Of a DNA stretch of 64,000 nt, positions 31,856 through 42,719 are shown in pieces. The stretch comes from Diaporthe sp. PMI_573. Lineage: Eukaryota; Ascomycota; Sordariomycetes; Diaporthales; Diaporthaceae. The translations under genes and the position numbers were made by a program. Every line of letters begins with the position of its first letter. Position 1 is the first letter of the stretch. The notes under the pieces were generated by a model that was not told where the DNA came from, made no database searches, and saw only the letters and a program-made list of their open reading frames with translations. Where the stretch lies: the NCBI GenBank assembly GCA_021399435.1, contig JAJTUP010000058.1, forward strand, positions 248,001 to 312,000, in the 5' to 3' direction.

Positions 31856-32422
31856 AGGCCCATGAACCATGTGTGACTCAACGACAGCCCGTAGCACTCC
31901 ATCCGGATCCTCCTCCCTGGTCGGCAACTCAGCTCGTATGACCCTGTCCACATTCTCTACATGACGGAGGCTGGCCTTAGCCTCACTGCTGAGGAAGAGC
32001 AAGATGTGTCGATGAGGGAGGCCGCGCTTCTGAAACTCGAGTGTCCAGACGATGGCTCGGAACTCTCCAAATAACCCTAGCTTCAACTCCTCAATCAAGG
32101 CTTCACTCTTCATCTGGAAGACGCGGCCGACTATGTCCGGTCTGTCAGACGCCGCCTGTCCTGGGAGAAGCTCGTCCTGAATTTCAGGCCAGTTGGGATT
32201 GCAGGTGATTGTAATGAAGTAATCGGGTTTTTGCATGGCTCGCACAATAGCCATGGAACTTTGGTAGCAACGATAGTTAAAGCGGTCACCGCCTACGTGT
32301 CCTGCCGGTATAGCATTTTCAGACCCGTTAAGCCCATCTGGCTTATTTTCAAGCTTGTCAGACGTACCCTGGGTCTTCACGATAGCCTCAATGCTGACAA
32401 ACTTCGAATTTAGGCTCATCAC
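31847..32422 (-). mobile_element. Helitron replicase fragment (first family)
   Basis: The frame encodes part of the Helitron Rep nuclease: GGDRFNYRCYQSSMAIVRAM, KPDYFITITCNPNWPEI, and the HUH metal-binding motif GLPHRHILLFLSS. It ends at DGVLRAVVESHMVHGP. The catalytic tyrosines and the helicase domain that should follow are missing. Helitrons transpose by rolling-circle replication and often carry host-gene pieces, which is relevant because a host-gene fragment abuts this one. Confidence 0.8.
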
Positions 32423-32690
32423 TACCGTATTAATTCACTAAATTCGTCCAACCCCCTGTTAGTGGCAGAAGCCAATTGAACTCTGTATTTAAAGGAAAAG
32501 TGGAGAGATCTGGTGGTTTAATGTGGCTCAACGAAAACCCTAAACCATCCTTAGACTGTCACTAAGCTGTGTTAAGGAAGGGCGATGACAGGGGTTTGGG
32601 CGAATTTGGTGAATTAATACATATACACTGGAGGTTAGTCCCAGACTGCCCTTGACAAGGAAGCTAGTCACCTCTGACATATGAGATTGA

Positions 32691-33008
32691 GACTGCAACT
32701 GGGCCGGCCTCATCCACGGCAACAATAACCCCTTTGTCCTCGGTACGCGGCTCTGGGCGAGATGGAGCGCTGTATTCAGGCCGATGCCTGGCGAAGAGCG
32801 AGGATATCTGCCGGTTGTGGAGATGGCAAGGGCAGTGAGGGACACGGGATTCAGAGGGTGGCACAGCATTGAGATTTTCGATGGCGGACCGAGCGGTAGA
32901 GGCCGAGAATGTGATGAGCTGGATGAAGAAGCCAGACAAATCATGGAGCTGGCCCGGAGGTTCGATGAGGAAGTTGAGAACTATCAGAAGATAGGCAAGC
33001 AGAAGTAG
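32691..33008 (+). pseudogene. C-terminal fragment of a xylose-isomerase-like TIM-barrel protein
   Basis: One frame reads GNNNPFVLGTRLWARWSAVF, ERGYLPVVEMARAVRDTGFR, GWHSIEIFDGG and a helical tail EEARQIMELARRFDEE. The closing beta-strand and helix pattern (GYLPVVE, GFRGWHSIEIF) is that of the sugar-phosphate isomerase/epimerase and AP-endonuclease-2 superfamily, which includes fungal 3-dehydroshikimate dehydratases. The first ~200 residues of such a protein are absent and a stop lies immediately upstream. I call it a truncated gene or last exon. Confidence 0.5.
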
Positions 33009-33180
33009 GGTATTTGCTGCTCGCAGCCACGATGGAGCTTGCGCCAACCCAATTTTCGGTACACAGATATGAAAGTATATGCGTCAATACCTAAACTAAG
33101 AACCGAGTAACACAATAGCTGCACATGTCTTAAACACAATATACCGCTACTATTCTATCCAGTCCAAACCGACGTTTATC

Positions 33181-33570
33181 CTAGGCTCTGTCCTTGGCGG
33201 CACGCAAACATTCTAGAAAATCACCAAAGGCCTCAGGGGAGTTCTGCTGCAAGTCGAGAAGACGCGAGCGGAGGTCCGTCACGTCGGAAGCCATGGCACT
33301 TGTCATGAGCACATCAAGTGCCACTTTCTCGCCACTCTCTGCCATGGCCATATGAGCTTCAACCGCCTGCCTGGGGGTCAGATGTGGGCTTAGCTCCATG
33401 CCACTTGCGGCCGCCTGTCTTCGCATCGCGTCGTAGAACCCCTTGACCTCGTGATCCGTCATGCCGCTCAAACCCATGGCTCCGTTGCGAAGGTCTGGTG
33501 GCAGTGCAACGGCGATCAGCTCCCGGACCGCACCGCCTCAAAACAGGACAAACAGAAAGGCCACACAGTC
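33181..33570 (-). pseudogene. Hypothetical protein fragment, one in-frame stop
   Basis: A 98-codon frame from 33477 reads a compact helical domain (MTDHEVKGFYDAMRRQAAAS, LTPRQAVEAHMAMAES, NSPEAFGDFLECLRAAKDRA). The same frame continues upstream as LATEDCVAFLFVLF, a TGA, then REL-IAVALPPDLRNGA, which looks like the same protein. Either a short exon boundary or a nonsense mutation lies near 33535. The helical, Ala-rich composition and natural end suggest a real gene, but I do not know the family. Confidence 0.4.
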
Positions 33571-34405
33571 TTCGGTAGCGAGGTCCAGAATCTTTCCACA
33601 CCCTGCCGCATGGCGAGCTACTTACGAGCCCGTGGAGATACTGCTGAGAGAAAAGCAACAGGCGAGACAAGACGAGCTCACCCGATTGTGGGTAGAGAAC
33701 ATGGAACGACATTTGAGTGTTACAATAGTCACAGTAGGTTTGTGCTGATATAAAGTGATGCTAAGTAAGCGCTGACCTGCCCGTCCAATAAGAGCATTCT
33801 TGTTTGTAGTTTGATATCGAGCTCCTTCAGCTGGGCACAATTCGACTCAGGTCCTGAAACGCGCGTCTGCATTTGGCTAGTCAAGTCGTGTTCTCAACTA
33901 GCGCGATCGCTTCAGCGTGCCAGCAGATTATTGCGGTCCATCGTCTTGAATTGCATCCCAACGGGTTGAAGCTCTTTCGAGATTTGCTTGGAGGCAGCAA
34001 GCGAACTGATTCGACGCAACACGTAGGTATGCGGACGTCGCAAAAAATACTGTGGCAAACGCCGGTCATGTTGCTTAATTTTAAGCCTCTACTGCTTTAT
34101 GATTGGGCTTTGCGTCTTTGTTTTCTGGGACGTATCGAGATCGATTGGTGCGAGTACCCGGCTTTCCCCGGTAAGATCCTCGACTGGTCTCTTCCATAAT
34201 GCCGGTACTACGGGCGATGAGGACCTTGGGTGACTAACTATGATGATATGATAGGTACTCTGCATGTTCTGTGTCACTTTATCTATCCTTGCTGCCGTTT
34301 CGTTTTGGATCATGAACTCAGCCGGGTTGTACCACTGGGTCGGCCTAACAATGGAGGAGAACAAAGTGACTCCGTGAATGGGAGAGGAAAGCGGCAGAGC
34401 GGAGC
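33571..34405. other. Intergenic
   Basis: No convincing gene is seen. Short frames on both strands lack motifs. Confidence 0.3.
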
Positions 34406-34831
34406 ATGCAGTTCACTCCATCCCTCATGTATTGGAACCGACAGGCCACACCAGCCGCTCCCCGGCCTGTAGCGGAGGACTTTGAAGACCGTAGTCGACG
34501 GGAAGTAACCCCTGCCGAGAGTGCCTTCGGGGGCACTGCTTTCAACCCGACCGGCCAGGCAGCGCTCCCTGCCTTTAAGCGATTCGGGACCATCGATAAT
34601 GACAGAAACCCGAATTACAGCGATAAGGCCAAATCGCGCGGGAAGGAACCGCAAATTTTTGAAGGTGATGAGAAGGTCTTTGACCGCTGGGTTCGCAGCC
34701 TCGCCGCCAAGTTTGAAGAAGATGAAGCTACATTTCGAAGCGAGAAGAGCCGGATCAACTATATAATGGAGTTAGTTAAGGGCGGACCAGCCGAGGTTTT
34801 CATGCGTGCGCGCGAGGAAAAAATCAAATAA
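34406..34831 (+). pseudogene. gag fragment of a gypsy-like retrotransposon
   Basis: The frame starts with a Pro/Arg-rich leader (SAFGGTAFNPTGQAALPAFK). It then reads a gag-type region: EPQIFEGDEKVFDRWVRSLA, AKFEEDEATFRSEKSRINYI and MELVKGGPAEVFMRAR. It stops after about 140 codons and no zinc knuckle, protease or reverse transcriptase follows. No LTR is recognised next to it. It is a different gag lineage from the fragment at 6.3 kb. Confidence 0.55.
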
Positions 34832-35130
34832 ACCATGAAATTGACAGCACGAAGAAGCGGTGCAAGGTGCACGGTGTGTTCCCTTCAATATAGGCACAGG
34901 CTGGATTATCAGTTCTTCTAGTGATGTCACCTTGCCTAGGTATGATCCTCACGGTGACACTTGCATGGCATGCGTCGACCCCGCGGTGTTTCCCCGCCTC
35001 GAGCAGAAGCAAGTCCGTGGTGACTTTCGAGAAAAGCTCAGGGTACTTGTAGATCTAGACCTCATAGGTTCCGAATGGAACGACATTATGCGCCATGCCA
35101 AAATGCTTGCGCGTGGCGGCTTATTCTTAA
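34832..35130. other. Intergenic, downstream of the FAD oxidoreductase
   Basis: No feature beyond short unassigned frames. Confidence 0.3.
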
Positions 35131-36917
35131 CTATCCTAAGATTTTATATCCGCCGGGGACCAGATTTGTGAAGATTCTCTTCGGGTCAACTTTGTCCCTA
35201 ACTTGCTTCAGTTTACTGAGGCTTGCAGCACCATAGCTTCCCATGACGTCTTGATCTTTGTAAGCATAATTTGCGAAGATGTATGGGTCCAGGGCGCCGA
35301 GCTCTTTTGCCGCATTGTTGATAGCTCCGAGGAGGTCATGCAACGTGCGCTGAACGAGTGCATCGTCGGCGGCATTCGTCCAGGAGGCGAACAACTCAAC
35401 TATGACGAGTGAATCCGTGCGGTCACCTAAGCCTAGTGCGTTTTCCGTGGCGTGACGCTTGTAGATCGCTGGCGGAAGTGGTTCCAGAATGAGAGTGAAG
35501 ACGTTGGTCACATTCGCCAGTGCTGGGTAGGATGCCTCCCATTTTGCGTATGCGGCTTTGAGGGCCGTTTCAGTGGACACGAGCGTAGTGACCATAGTCA
35601 GGGATCTGTTCCGCCCGTATGAGAATCCCGTTTTGTTTCTCTGGGAAGAGGATGCAGAAAGAACTCACCTAACGCCTGCCGGATTCTGTGTGGCTGTTAT
35701 ATCGGTGGTAGCCCTCATACTCGCAACCGTCGTGTCCTTGAAAATCGTGGGTATAGCCAAGAAGCCTTCAAATGCAGGCGGTGCGTCGTCTACGACGTCA
35801 TTGGTGTACTGGAGCAGATTTGCAACAGTGGTCATGTTCGACGCTGCATTGTAGGCGAATGAGGTAATGACCGAGGCATACTCATCGTAAGACGTAGCGG
35901 AATTGAGATTAACGAAATTGCGGATAACGTCGTCTGCGTAAATACCCAGGGAATACAAAGTACCGGACCAGACAGGTCCTTGTTGGAAGGTTTGCAGAGT
36001 GACTCGGGTGACGACTATACGCTGTCAGTTTCCATGCAGTCTCTCCGCATGCAGCAGCTATTCACAGCCGTTGTCGACATCGAAATCATTCTAGAAGAGG
36101 GGGCAAATTGAGTTTACTCACTGCCGAAGTTGTTGACTCCACCTTTGAGAGCCCAGAACAAATCCTGATTGTTGCTCGCATTGGCCTTGACAATGGACCC
36201 ATCCGCTAACACGACTTCGAACTGTGTGACTGTGTCACAGGTGAAGCCGTAACGCGGTGAAGTATAAGATACACCGCTGCCGAGCGTCAGGCCACCGACC
36301 CCTGTGAGAGTCAGAAAACAGTCATGGTATCAAATCCGGGACATTTTCTCAGAGACTGCATCCACCTCTGTGTCAAGACTCACCGGGTGTGGAGGCTCGG
36401 CCACCATTGACACTCAGCCCGAGAGGATCGAGAGCCGAATACACATCGCCCCAGGTAGCACCAACTCCAACCTCAACTTTCGCTTTATCCGAAGAGAGCT
36501 GGATGGCATCGAGGGAACGAAGATCGATGACTGGACCGCCTTGGATGTTGGAGGCGCCCGCCCAGCTCGTGTGCCCGCCTGAGCGAATGGCAAACAGACA
36601 CGACTGCCCCTGGTCGTGCAGCTGAACCAATTTCTTCACAGCGGTTGAGACGTCTTGGACATTCTGGGGTGACACAATACAGGCTGGTCGCATCGACTCT
36701 TGTTGAACCGAGAAATAGGATTCGAGAGCGTTGGTGTATGCAGTGGTCCCCGGAGTAAGCACCTTCTGTTGGCCAAGTATGGCTGAGAGGGCGAGGCACT
36801 GCCAGATTCGGGCGAAAATTACAGGAGCGGGGAATATAAGACCGAATTACTCACGCAGGCGCCGCCCATACTTTTTGAAGCCACCATATCGCTGTCGTGA
36901 TCCGCGGATGAATTCAT
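35131..36917 (-). CDS. FAD-linked (berberine-bridge-type) oxidoreductase
   Basis: Five exons (36917-36855, 36798-36384, 36301-36122, 36014-35669, 35605-35131) join in phase to give 492 residues. All introns are GT-AG and 56-107 nt long. The FAD-binding PCMH domain shows AIRSGGHTSWAGASNIQGGP, with the His that normally carries the 8-alpha flavin link, then RASTPGVGGLTLGSGVSYTS and the ATP-like-fold end ALKGGVNNFG. The C-terminus is the BBE domain, ending FANYAYKDQDVMGSYGAASL and DPKRIFTNLVPGGYK. Where bicovalent relatives have Cys before PGVG, this one has Thr, so a single covalent link is likely. The enzyme would oxidise an alcohol, amine or sugar using O2. I see no clear signal peptide at the chosen ATG, and an alternative upstream first exon is possible. 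Confidence 0.85.
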
Positions 36918-38059
36918 CGTGAAAGAAAGGAGGAAAGGCCCTCAATTCCTGAAGATGGGGAGATATAGTCTAAAGGTATCGAGAGAATCCGAATTGTTCG
37001 GCGTAATCGAGAGCCTGGCTGTTGGTGGCTGTTGATGGCTTGAGCTATTGAATCGATCCCGCTGGTGAATTTGGCCTAGCAAGGGCTGCAAACGTCGCCT
37101 GGAGGTGGAGGATCAACCTAGTTAGGTGGAGTCCACGGGTGTTGACTCAGGATGTGTTTGTGGATGAGCATCCGGTTTTTGGCATAAACAAGGGAAAGAA
37201 TCCTTCAGCTGCTGAGTAGTCTCGTTTTCAATCCGTGTACGTACGCTTGTTAAGCAGTATGCATCGGGTCCCTTCATACAATGGTAAACGCTGAAACATC
37301 CAGCGGTTAAGAAAACAAAAAAAAAAATGGCCGATAGCAGTAGCTTTTAGCTACTGAGGCTGGACTCTCAAGATTTGATGGCAACACGTCTGCCGATCAC
37401 TTGACAAGGCTCTTGAATTTGAGCGCATGTCCATGGTTCCATATTCTGCTATTCTGTACCCTGGGGTAGGCTTATCCACGCATCCGTTTCTCCCGAGCCG
37501 GCCAAGTTGTACTTGTACAAGTGGTATTACACAGCACTTACGCGGATGCTCGGATCGAGTCTTTGGGTCATCATTTCCGAGTGGAGAAACAGAACGCTTC
37601 CTGCAGCGGATCATGCTGTGTGCCGCGCAAAAGTACCCGGCTACAGTAGGTGTTGGGCTGCCGTGCGACCAGCTGCGCCACGCACACGCTGACAGAGTTG
37701 GATCGGTCCAGTCACCGGACTTAGGTCTTAGCTCCTAGGCAGCTAGGGCCTATGGTGTCGATGCTTAGGTCGCCTATTACGACCGGGGGGCTGTGGGCTG
37801 TGCTGCTGACTGCATATTGCATGTTGCACAAGCCTCCGCTCCTTGCCTGCCCGTCATTACCAAGTTGCAATGTTTTCAGCTTCCCCATCATCTTTTCAAC
37901 CTATCCATCAAATCACCTAATCTATCAATGCTTTCATCGGTGTCCTCCTCGTGATTCAGTGCTGCCATCGAGCTACATCAGTACGGATTCCTGCTTCTGA
38001 TCCCGACCCAACCTGGTCCGTCCACACACCCGATACGACCACAGACCCTGCCTTAAACA
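36918..38059. other. Intergenic upstream region of two divergent genes
   Basis: This stretch separates the FAD oxidoreductase (leftward) from the HET-NACHT-WD gene (rightward). It holds an A-rich tract near 37315-37327 and no coding frame that I can support. Regulatory sequences for both genes presumably lie here. Confidence 0.4.
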
Positions 38060-41000
38060 ATGCGACTCTTGTACAAATGTGGAGAGGAATTCAAGCTGAA
38101 GGAATTTCCGGCTCCCGATATACCCAGATACGCCATACTATCGCACACATGGGGCTCCGAGAACGAGGAGGTCACTTTTCAAGACCTGGGTTATGGTTCT
38201 GGGAGGGGTAAAATTGGCTTCGATAAGATCGAATTCTGCGCGGCACGAGCGGAACAAGATGACCTACAATATTTATGGGTTGATACTTGCTGCATCGATA
38301 AGTCGAACAAAGCCGAGCTATCCGAGGCAATCAACTCTATGTTCCGCTGGTACCAAGATGCAGCTCGATGCTACGTATACTTATCAGATGTCTCGACTGC
38401 TCGTTGCAGAGATGATAATCAGCAGTCTGAGCACATCTGGGAGGCAGCCTTCCGGCAGAGTCGGTGGTTTACTCGAGGCTGGACGCTCCAAGAACTCCTA
38501 GGCCCCACATCCGTCGAGTTCTTCTCACGGGAGGATCAGCGACTTGGTGACAAAAAGTCTCTCGAGCAACAAATTCACAAGATCACAGGGATCGCTATTC
38601 CAGCACTTCAGGGAAGCAATCTTGCTCAATTCAGTGACGAGGAGCGCTTTGGATGGGCAAGGACAAGGGAAACCACGCTTAAAGAAGATTGGGCATACTG
38701 TCTCCAAGGTATTTTTGGCGTTTCCATGCCAGTTACCTACGGCGAGGGCAAAGCACAGGCAATTTTCCGGCTCAAGGAAGAAATCAAAGGTATGCAAAGT
38801 ATTTCTTGCTAATCTGAATGTCTTTTGTCTTCTTTTGGTTTTTTAGAAAGAAAAAAGAACCCCCCCCCCCAAAAAAAAAGGGAAGAAAAGACAGCTGACA
38901 AAGATATATTCTTTCTAGAAAACAAGGCATGCCTTAAACACCTACATGCAACTAATCCCCGCGACGACAAACAGCGCATTGAGCAGGCCAAAGGGGGTCT
39001 GCTGCATGACTGTTACAAGTGGATCCTGGCGAATGACGACTTCCAACGTTGGCAAAATGGTCAGAATCAGCTCCTCTGGATCAGAGGCGACCCTGGCAAA
39101 GGGAAGACAATGTTGCTCTGTGGAGTCATCAACGAATTGAAGAGACTGCCGGCCACAAACACATCCTACTTCTTTTGCCAGGCCACGAATGCACGCATCA
39201 ACACCGCCACTGCGGTACTGCGTGGTCTCATCTACCTGCTCATCGACCGGCGGCCATCACTCATATCGCACATTCGGGACAAGTACGACAGAGCTGGCAA
39301 ACAGCTGTTCGAGGATGCGAATTCCTTGATTGCTTTGTCTGACATCTTCACCAACACCCTCCAAGATCTAGGTCTGGGCACAACATACCTGGTCATTGAT
39401 GCGCTTGACGAATGTATTATGGGCCTGAGTGACCTTATGCGTCTTGTTCTCCAGACATCGACGACTAATTCCCGAGTCAAATGGGTCGTGTCTAGTCGCA
39501 ACTGGCCGGATATCGAAAAGGCCTTCAGCAAAGCGCAGAACTTTGGTGTCTCCCTTGAATTAAATGAAAAGTCTGTTTCCACAGCTGTGGCTACTTATAT
39601 TAAATTCAAGGTGGAAACCTTAGCAAAGGACAATGACTACGACCTTGATACACATGACATTGTTCAAAGCTACTTGACACATAATGCGGGCGGTACGTTT
39701 CTCTGGGTGGCATTGGTCTGTCAAGAACTCGCAGAACTGTCAGCTTGGGCGGTGGATGAAGAGCGTCTAGCCATGTTCCCCCCTGGATTAGAAGCCCTTT
39801 ACAAGAGAATGATGGACCAAATCGATATTTCAAGACATCCTCAGCTCTGCAAATCAATCCTAGCGACTCTTTCGGTCATATATCGACCCATCACTCTGGA
39901 CGAGCTACCTTCTTTGGTTGACATTCCTCTTAGAGCTGTTGGCAAGGACAAGGCCCTTTCAGAGATCATAGGAACCTGCGGCTCTTTTCTGTCACTACGG
40001 GATCGGACAGTCTTCTTCACCCACCAGTCTGCAAAGGATTTCCTCACTAAGGAAGAATCACAAACTATCTTTCCTGATGGGGAAGAAATCGAACACCAGG
40101 CCATCCTAGCAAGATCGATCAAAGCCATGTCTCAGATCCTCCACAAGGACATATACAGCCTGCTCCACCCTGGTATTTCGATCGAAGAAGTCAAAGGCAA
40201 ATGTCCAAATCCCAACCCGCTCGCCCCAATTCAATATGCATGCGTGCACTGGATTGAACATTTTCGCGAAGCCCAAAATGCCTCCGACAATGTTATCATT
40301 AGTACTTTCCTTAGGAAGCACTTCCTTCACTGGTTCGAAGCTTTGAGTATTCTTGAGAGCACTTCCCAAGGTGTGCTTGCGTTGTCTAAGATACTATCTC
40401 TGCTAGAGGTGAGCTCCCATGTGCTGCAAAAGAGAAGTCCCATATTAATTGGTCAAGAAATCAGCACCAAAGTCCAAACTTGTTGCCCTGGCTCACGACA
40501 TGCATCGATTTGCTCGTTCTTTCAAGGGCATAGTTGAGAAAGCTCCTCTCCAAGCATATACATCAGCACTTGTCTTTAGCCCGACCTCTAGTTTGACCAG
40601 AAAGATTTTTCAAGGCGAAGGGCCAGACTGGATTGTTCGCAAGCCTCAGGTAGAAGGGAACTGGGATGCCTGCTTGATGACGCTCGAGGGCCACAGCGGC
40701 TGGGTCCGCTCCGTGGCCTTCTCACCGGACGGCCGCCAAATCGCGTCTGGCTCGGAAGATGACACCATCAAGGTCTGGGATGCCGAGAGCGGCGGGTGTT
40801 TGGCAACGCTCAAGGGCCACAGCGGCTGGGTCCGCTCCGTGGCCTTCTCACCGGACGGCCGCCAAATCGCGTCTGGCTCGGAAGATGACACCATCAAGGT
40901 CTGGGATGCCGAGAGCGGCGGGTGTTTGGCAACGCTCAAGGGCCACAGCGGCTCGGTCCGCTCCGTGGCCTTCTCACCGGACGGCCGCCAAATCGCGTCT

Positions 41001-42719
41001 GGCTCGGAAGATGACACCATCAAGGTCTGGGATGCCGAGAGCGGCGGGTGTTTGGCAACGCTTGAAGTTGGCAAATCGATACAGATATTGAAATTCGACC
41101 ATACCAATTCACATCTACTACATACAGACAAAGGAGAAATTTTATTCCAAGACTTATCCGACTTTGCAGCTATAAATCCGTCTGCAACCGCATCTCCTCT
41201 CTGGCATCCCAACCAAATTAGTTACGGCCTTAGTTCCGATGGTTCATGGATTACGTGGAAAGGCCAAAACGTACCAAGACCGGGCGAACTCCAGTTGGAG
41301 ACAGCCCGTGACTTCTATAATATGATGCATGACGAGAGCACCATGGAGATTGCACACTGTGTCGTCTGCTACGAGCAAAAGGCACCCATCGACGTTGTGG
41401 ACTGGAGCTGGGCGGTGCTTGAGCCGTTGTATCGGCAGGTGGAGCGGTGTCTCACGCGGCAAGATCTAGAGCATTTCTCATGTCGGCAATGTTTCCCCCG
41501 CGAGGGGGCGGACGTGTTCTCAGTCTGCAAAGACTGTAGTCACTCCTTAGAGGCAGGAAAGCTCCCACGCGCCTGCCAGGTCAACAACCTCAGTCTCGGA
41601 TGCACTCACAGATACCCTGAGGCGCTGAAATGCTTGACCCCGCTTGAAGGACGGCTCATCGGCCTTTATATACCTTGTGGTTGGATCACGAAGTTCCAAA
41701 TCGACATTGAGAAAGCTACCAACGGCCGATATCGCAAGCATAAGAAGGGCCACATCACAGTCTTCCCAAACGACGTAGAGAACTTGGTGTCTAAAGTGCT
41801 TCCGCACCCCATGGTCGACGAGCTAGAGAGGATCCATGTCTGCTTCGTGGCACCGCGGAAGCCGGTGCCAACAGACATTGCCTGGATGATGTCGGTCAAC
41901 CCGCAGCGGCTCAAACGCGCGCTTGCCTGGCTAAAGCGGTATAACCCGTTATACCGAGATATATGTATAAGCGAGAAAAACCTGCGGAGCTGGGGAGACT
42001 GGTGTGCCGGCACCGAAGTACCAGAGGCCATATTTGAGAACATGGCTCCATACGAGCTGAGCCCGGAGGACCAAATCCGGGCCGGACACTACGTCTCGGC
42101 TGTAGAGCGCGGCCGTGAGGAGCAGCCTGTTCGTACGGTCGAAGAGGTGCTGGCTATGTTGGAGCACCGCGAAGACGAGGCCGTACGCCAGGAGAACGAA
42201 AGCAATGCGAGACTAGGCGGCTTGCGGACGCGGTATCTCCAGATAGAAGAGCTAGATCCACGCCACATAGAGCAAGAGCTAGTCGAGATGGTCTCGACAG
42301 GGATGTTAGGGCTTGATGCGACGGCCGACCACAGTCCCCGAGAACGGCTACGGTTGTTCCAGGCTGGCATGGCCCAGGACGAGCGCCGTCATCAGGCAAG
42401 GAAGCGCAGGCGGGTCGACGACGGCGTCGGATACTCAGTTGGTACCATGGAGTCTTTTATCATCAACCGGCGGGGTGAGGAGTATGCCGACAGCAACGAT
42501 CCCGACTTCTTTCCAAAAGCCTTCCCCTGCCTATTTCCATGGGGCCGGGGAGGGCCTAAAGTGGTGGAGGAAGCGGGTGTCGGGCGCACGGGAGATACAG
42601 CCTCTGAGGAGAATAATACCGACAGTCAAGACCACAACTTCACGCTGCAGAATTGGGCGAGACACCTTCTCCGGAGACATGGTATGTACCTGACGAGCAG
42701 GGAGATGGAACCGTATTGA
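38060..42719 (+). CDS. HET-NACHT-WD40 receptor reading into a Helitron replicase
   Basis: Exons 38060-38789, 38847-40408 and 40458 onward are joined by introns of 57 nt and 49 nt. The HET domain (residues ~1-243) shows YAILSHTWGS, YLWVDTCCIDKSN, CYVYLSDV and FTRGWTLQELLGP. NACHT follows with Walker A GDPGKGKT (~324-331) and Walker B YLVIDALDEC (~425). Three 42-residue WD40 repeats start at ~836, almost identical in DNA, then the family's tail up to YGLSSDGSWITWKGQNV. This is the het-d/het-e/het-r class of incompatibility and cell-death receptor. At about 41275 the natural C-terminus is replaced, without a frame break, by Helitron coding sequence, giving about 1517 residues. Three repeats are too few for a full propeller, so the allele may be inactive or mid-contraction. 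Confidence 0.85.
38860..38879 (+). repeat. C11-A9 homopolymer pair inside the NLR coding region
   Basis: Eleven C followed by nine A lie in exon 2, in the linker between HET and NACHT, encoding PPPQKK. Loss or gain of one base would shift the frame before the NACHT domain. Confidence 0.9.
40671..41048 (+). repeat. Three near-identical 126-bp WD40 units
   Basis: Units are almost base-identical. The third differs at the residue after GHSG (TGG to TCG, Trp to Ser), one of the positions known to be hypervariable in HNWD proteins. Such arrays change length by unequal crossing-over. Confidence 0.92.

Noticed and set aside
34860..35171. 103-codon forward frame after the gag fragment
   Set aside because: It overlaps the end of the well-supported FAD oxidoreductase on the other strand and has no domain.
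40646..41212. Antisense frame across the second WD40 array
   Set aside because: Same explanation: it is a mirror of the NLR repeats.
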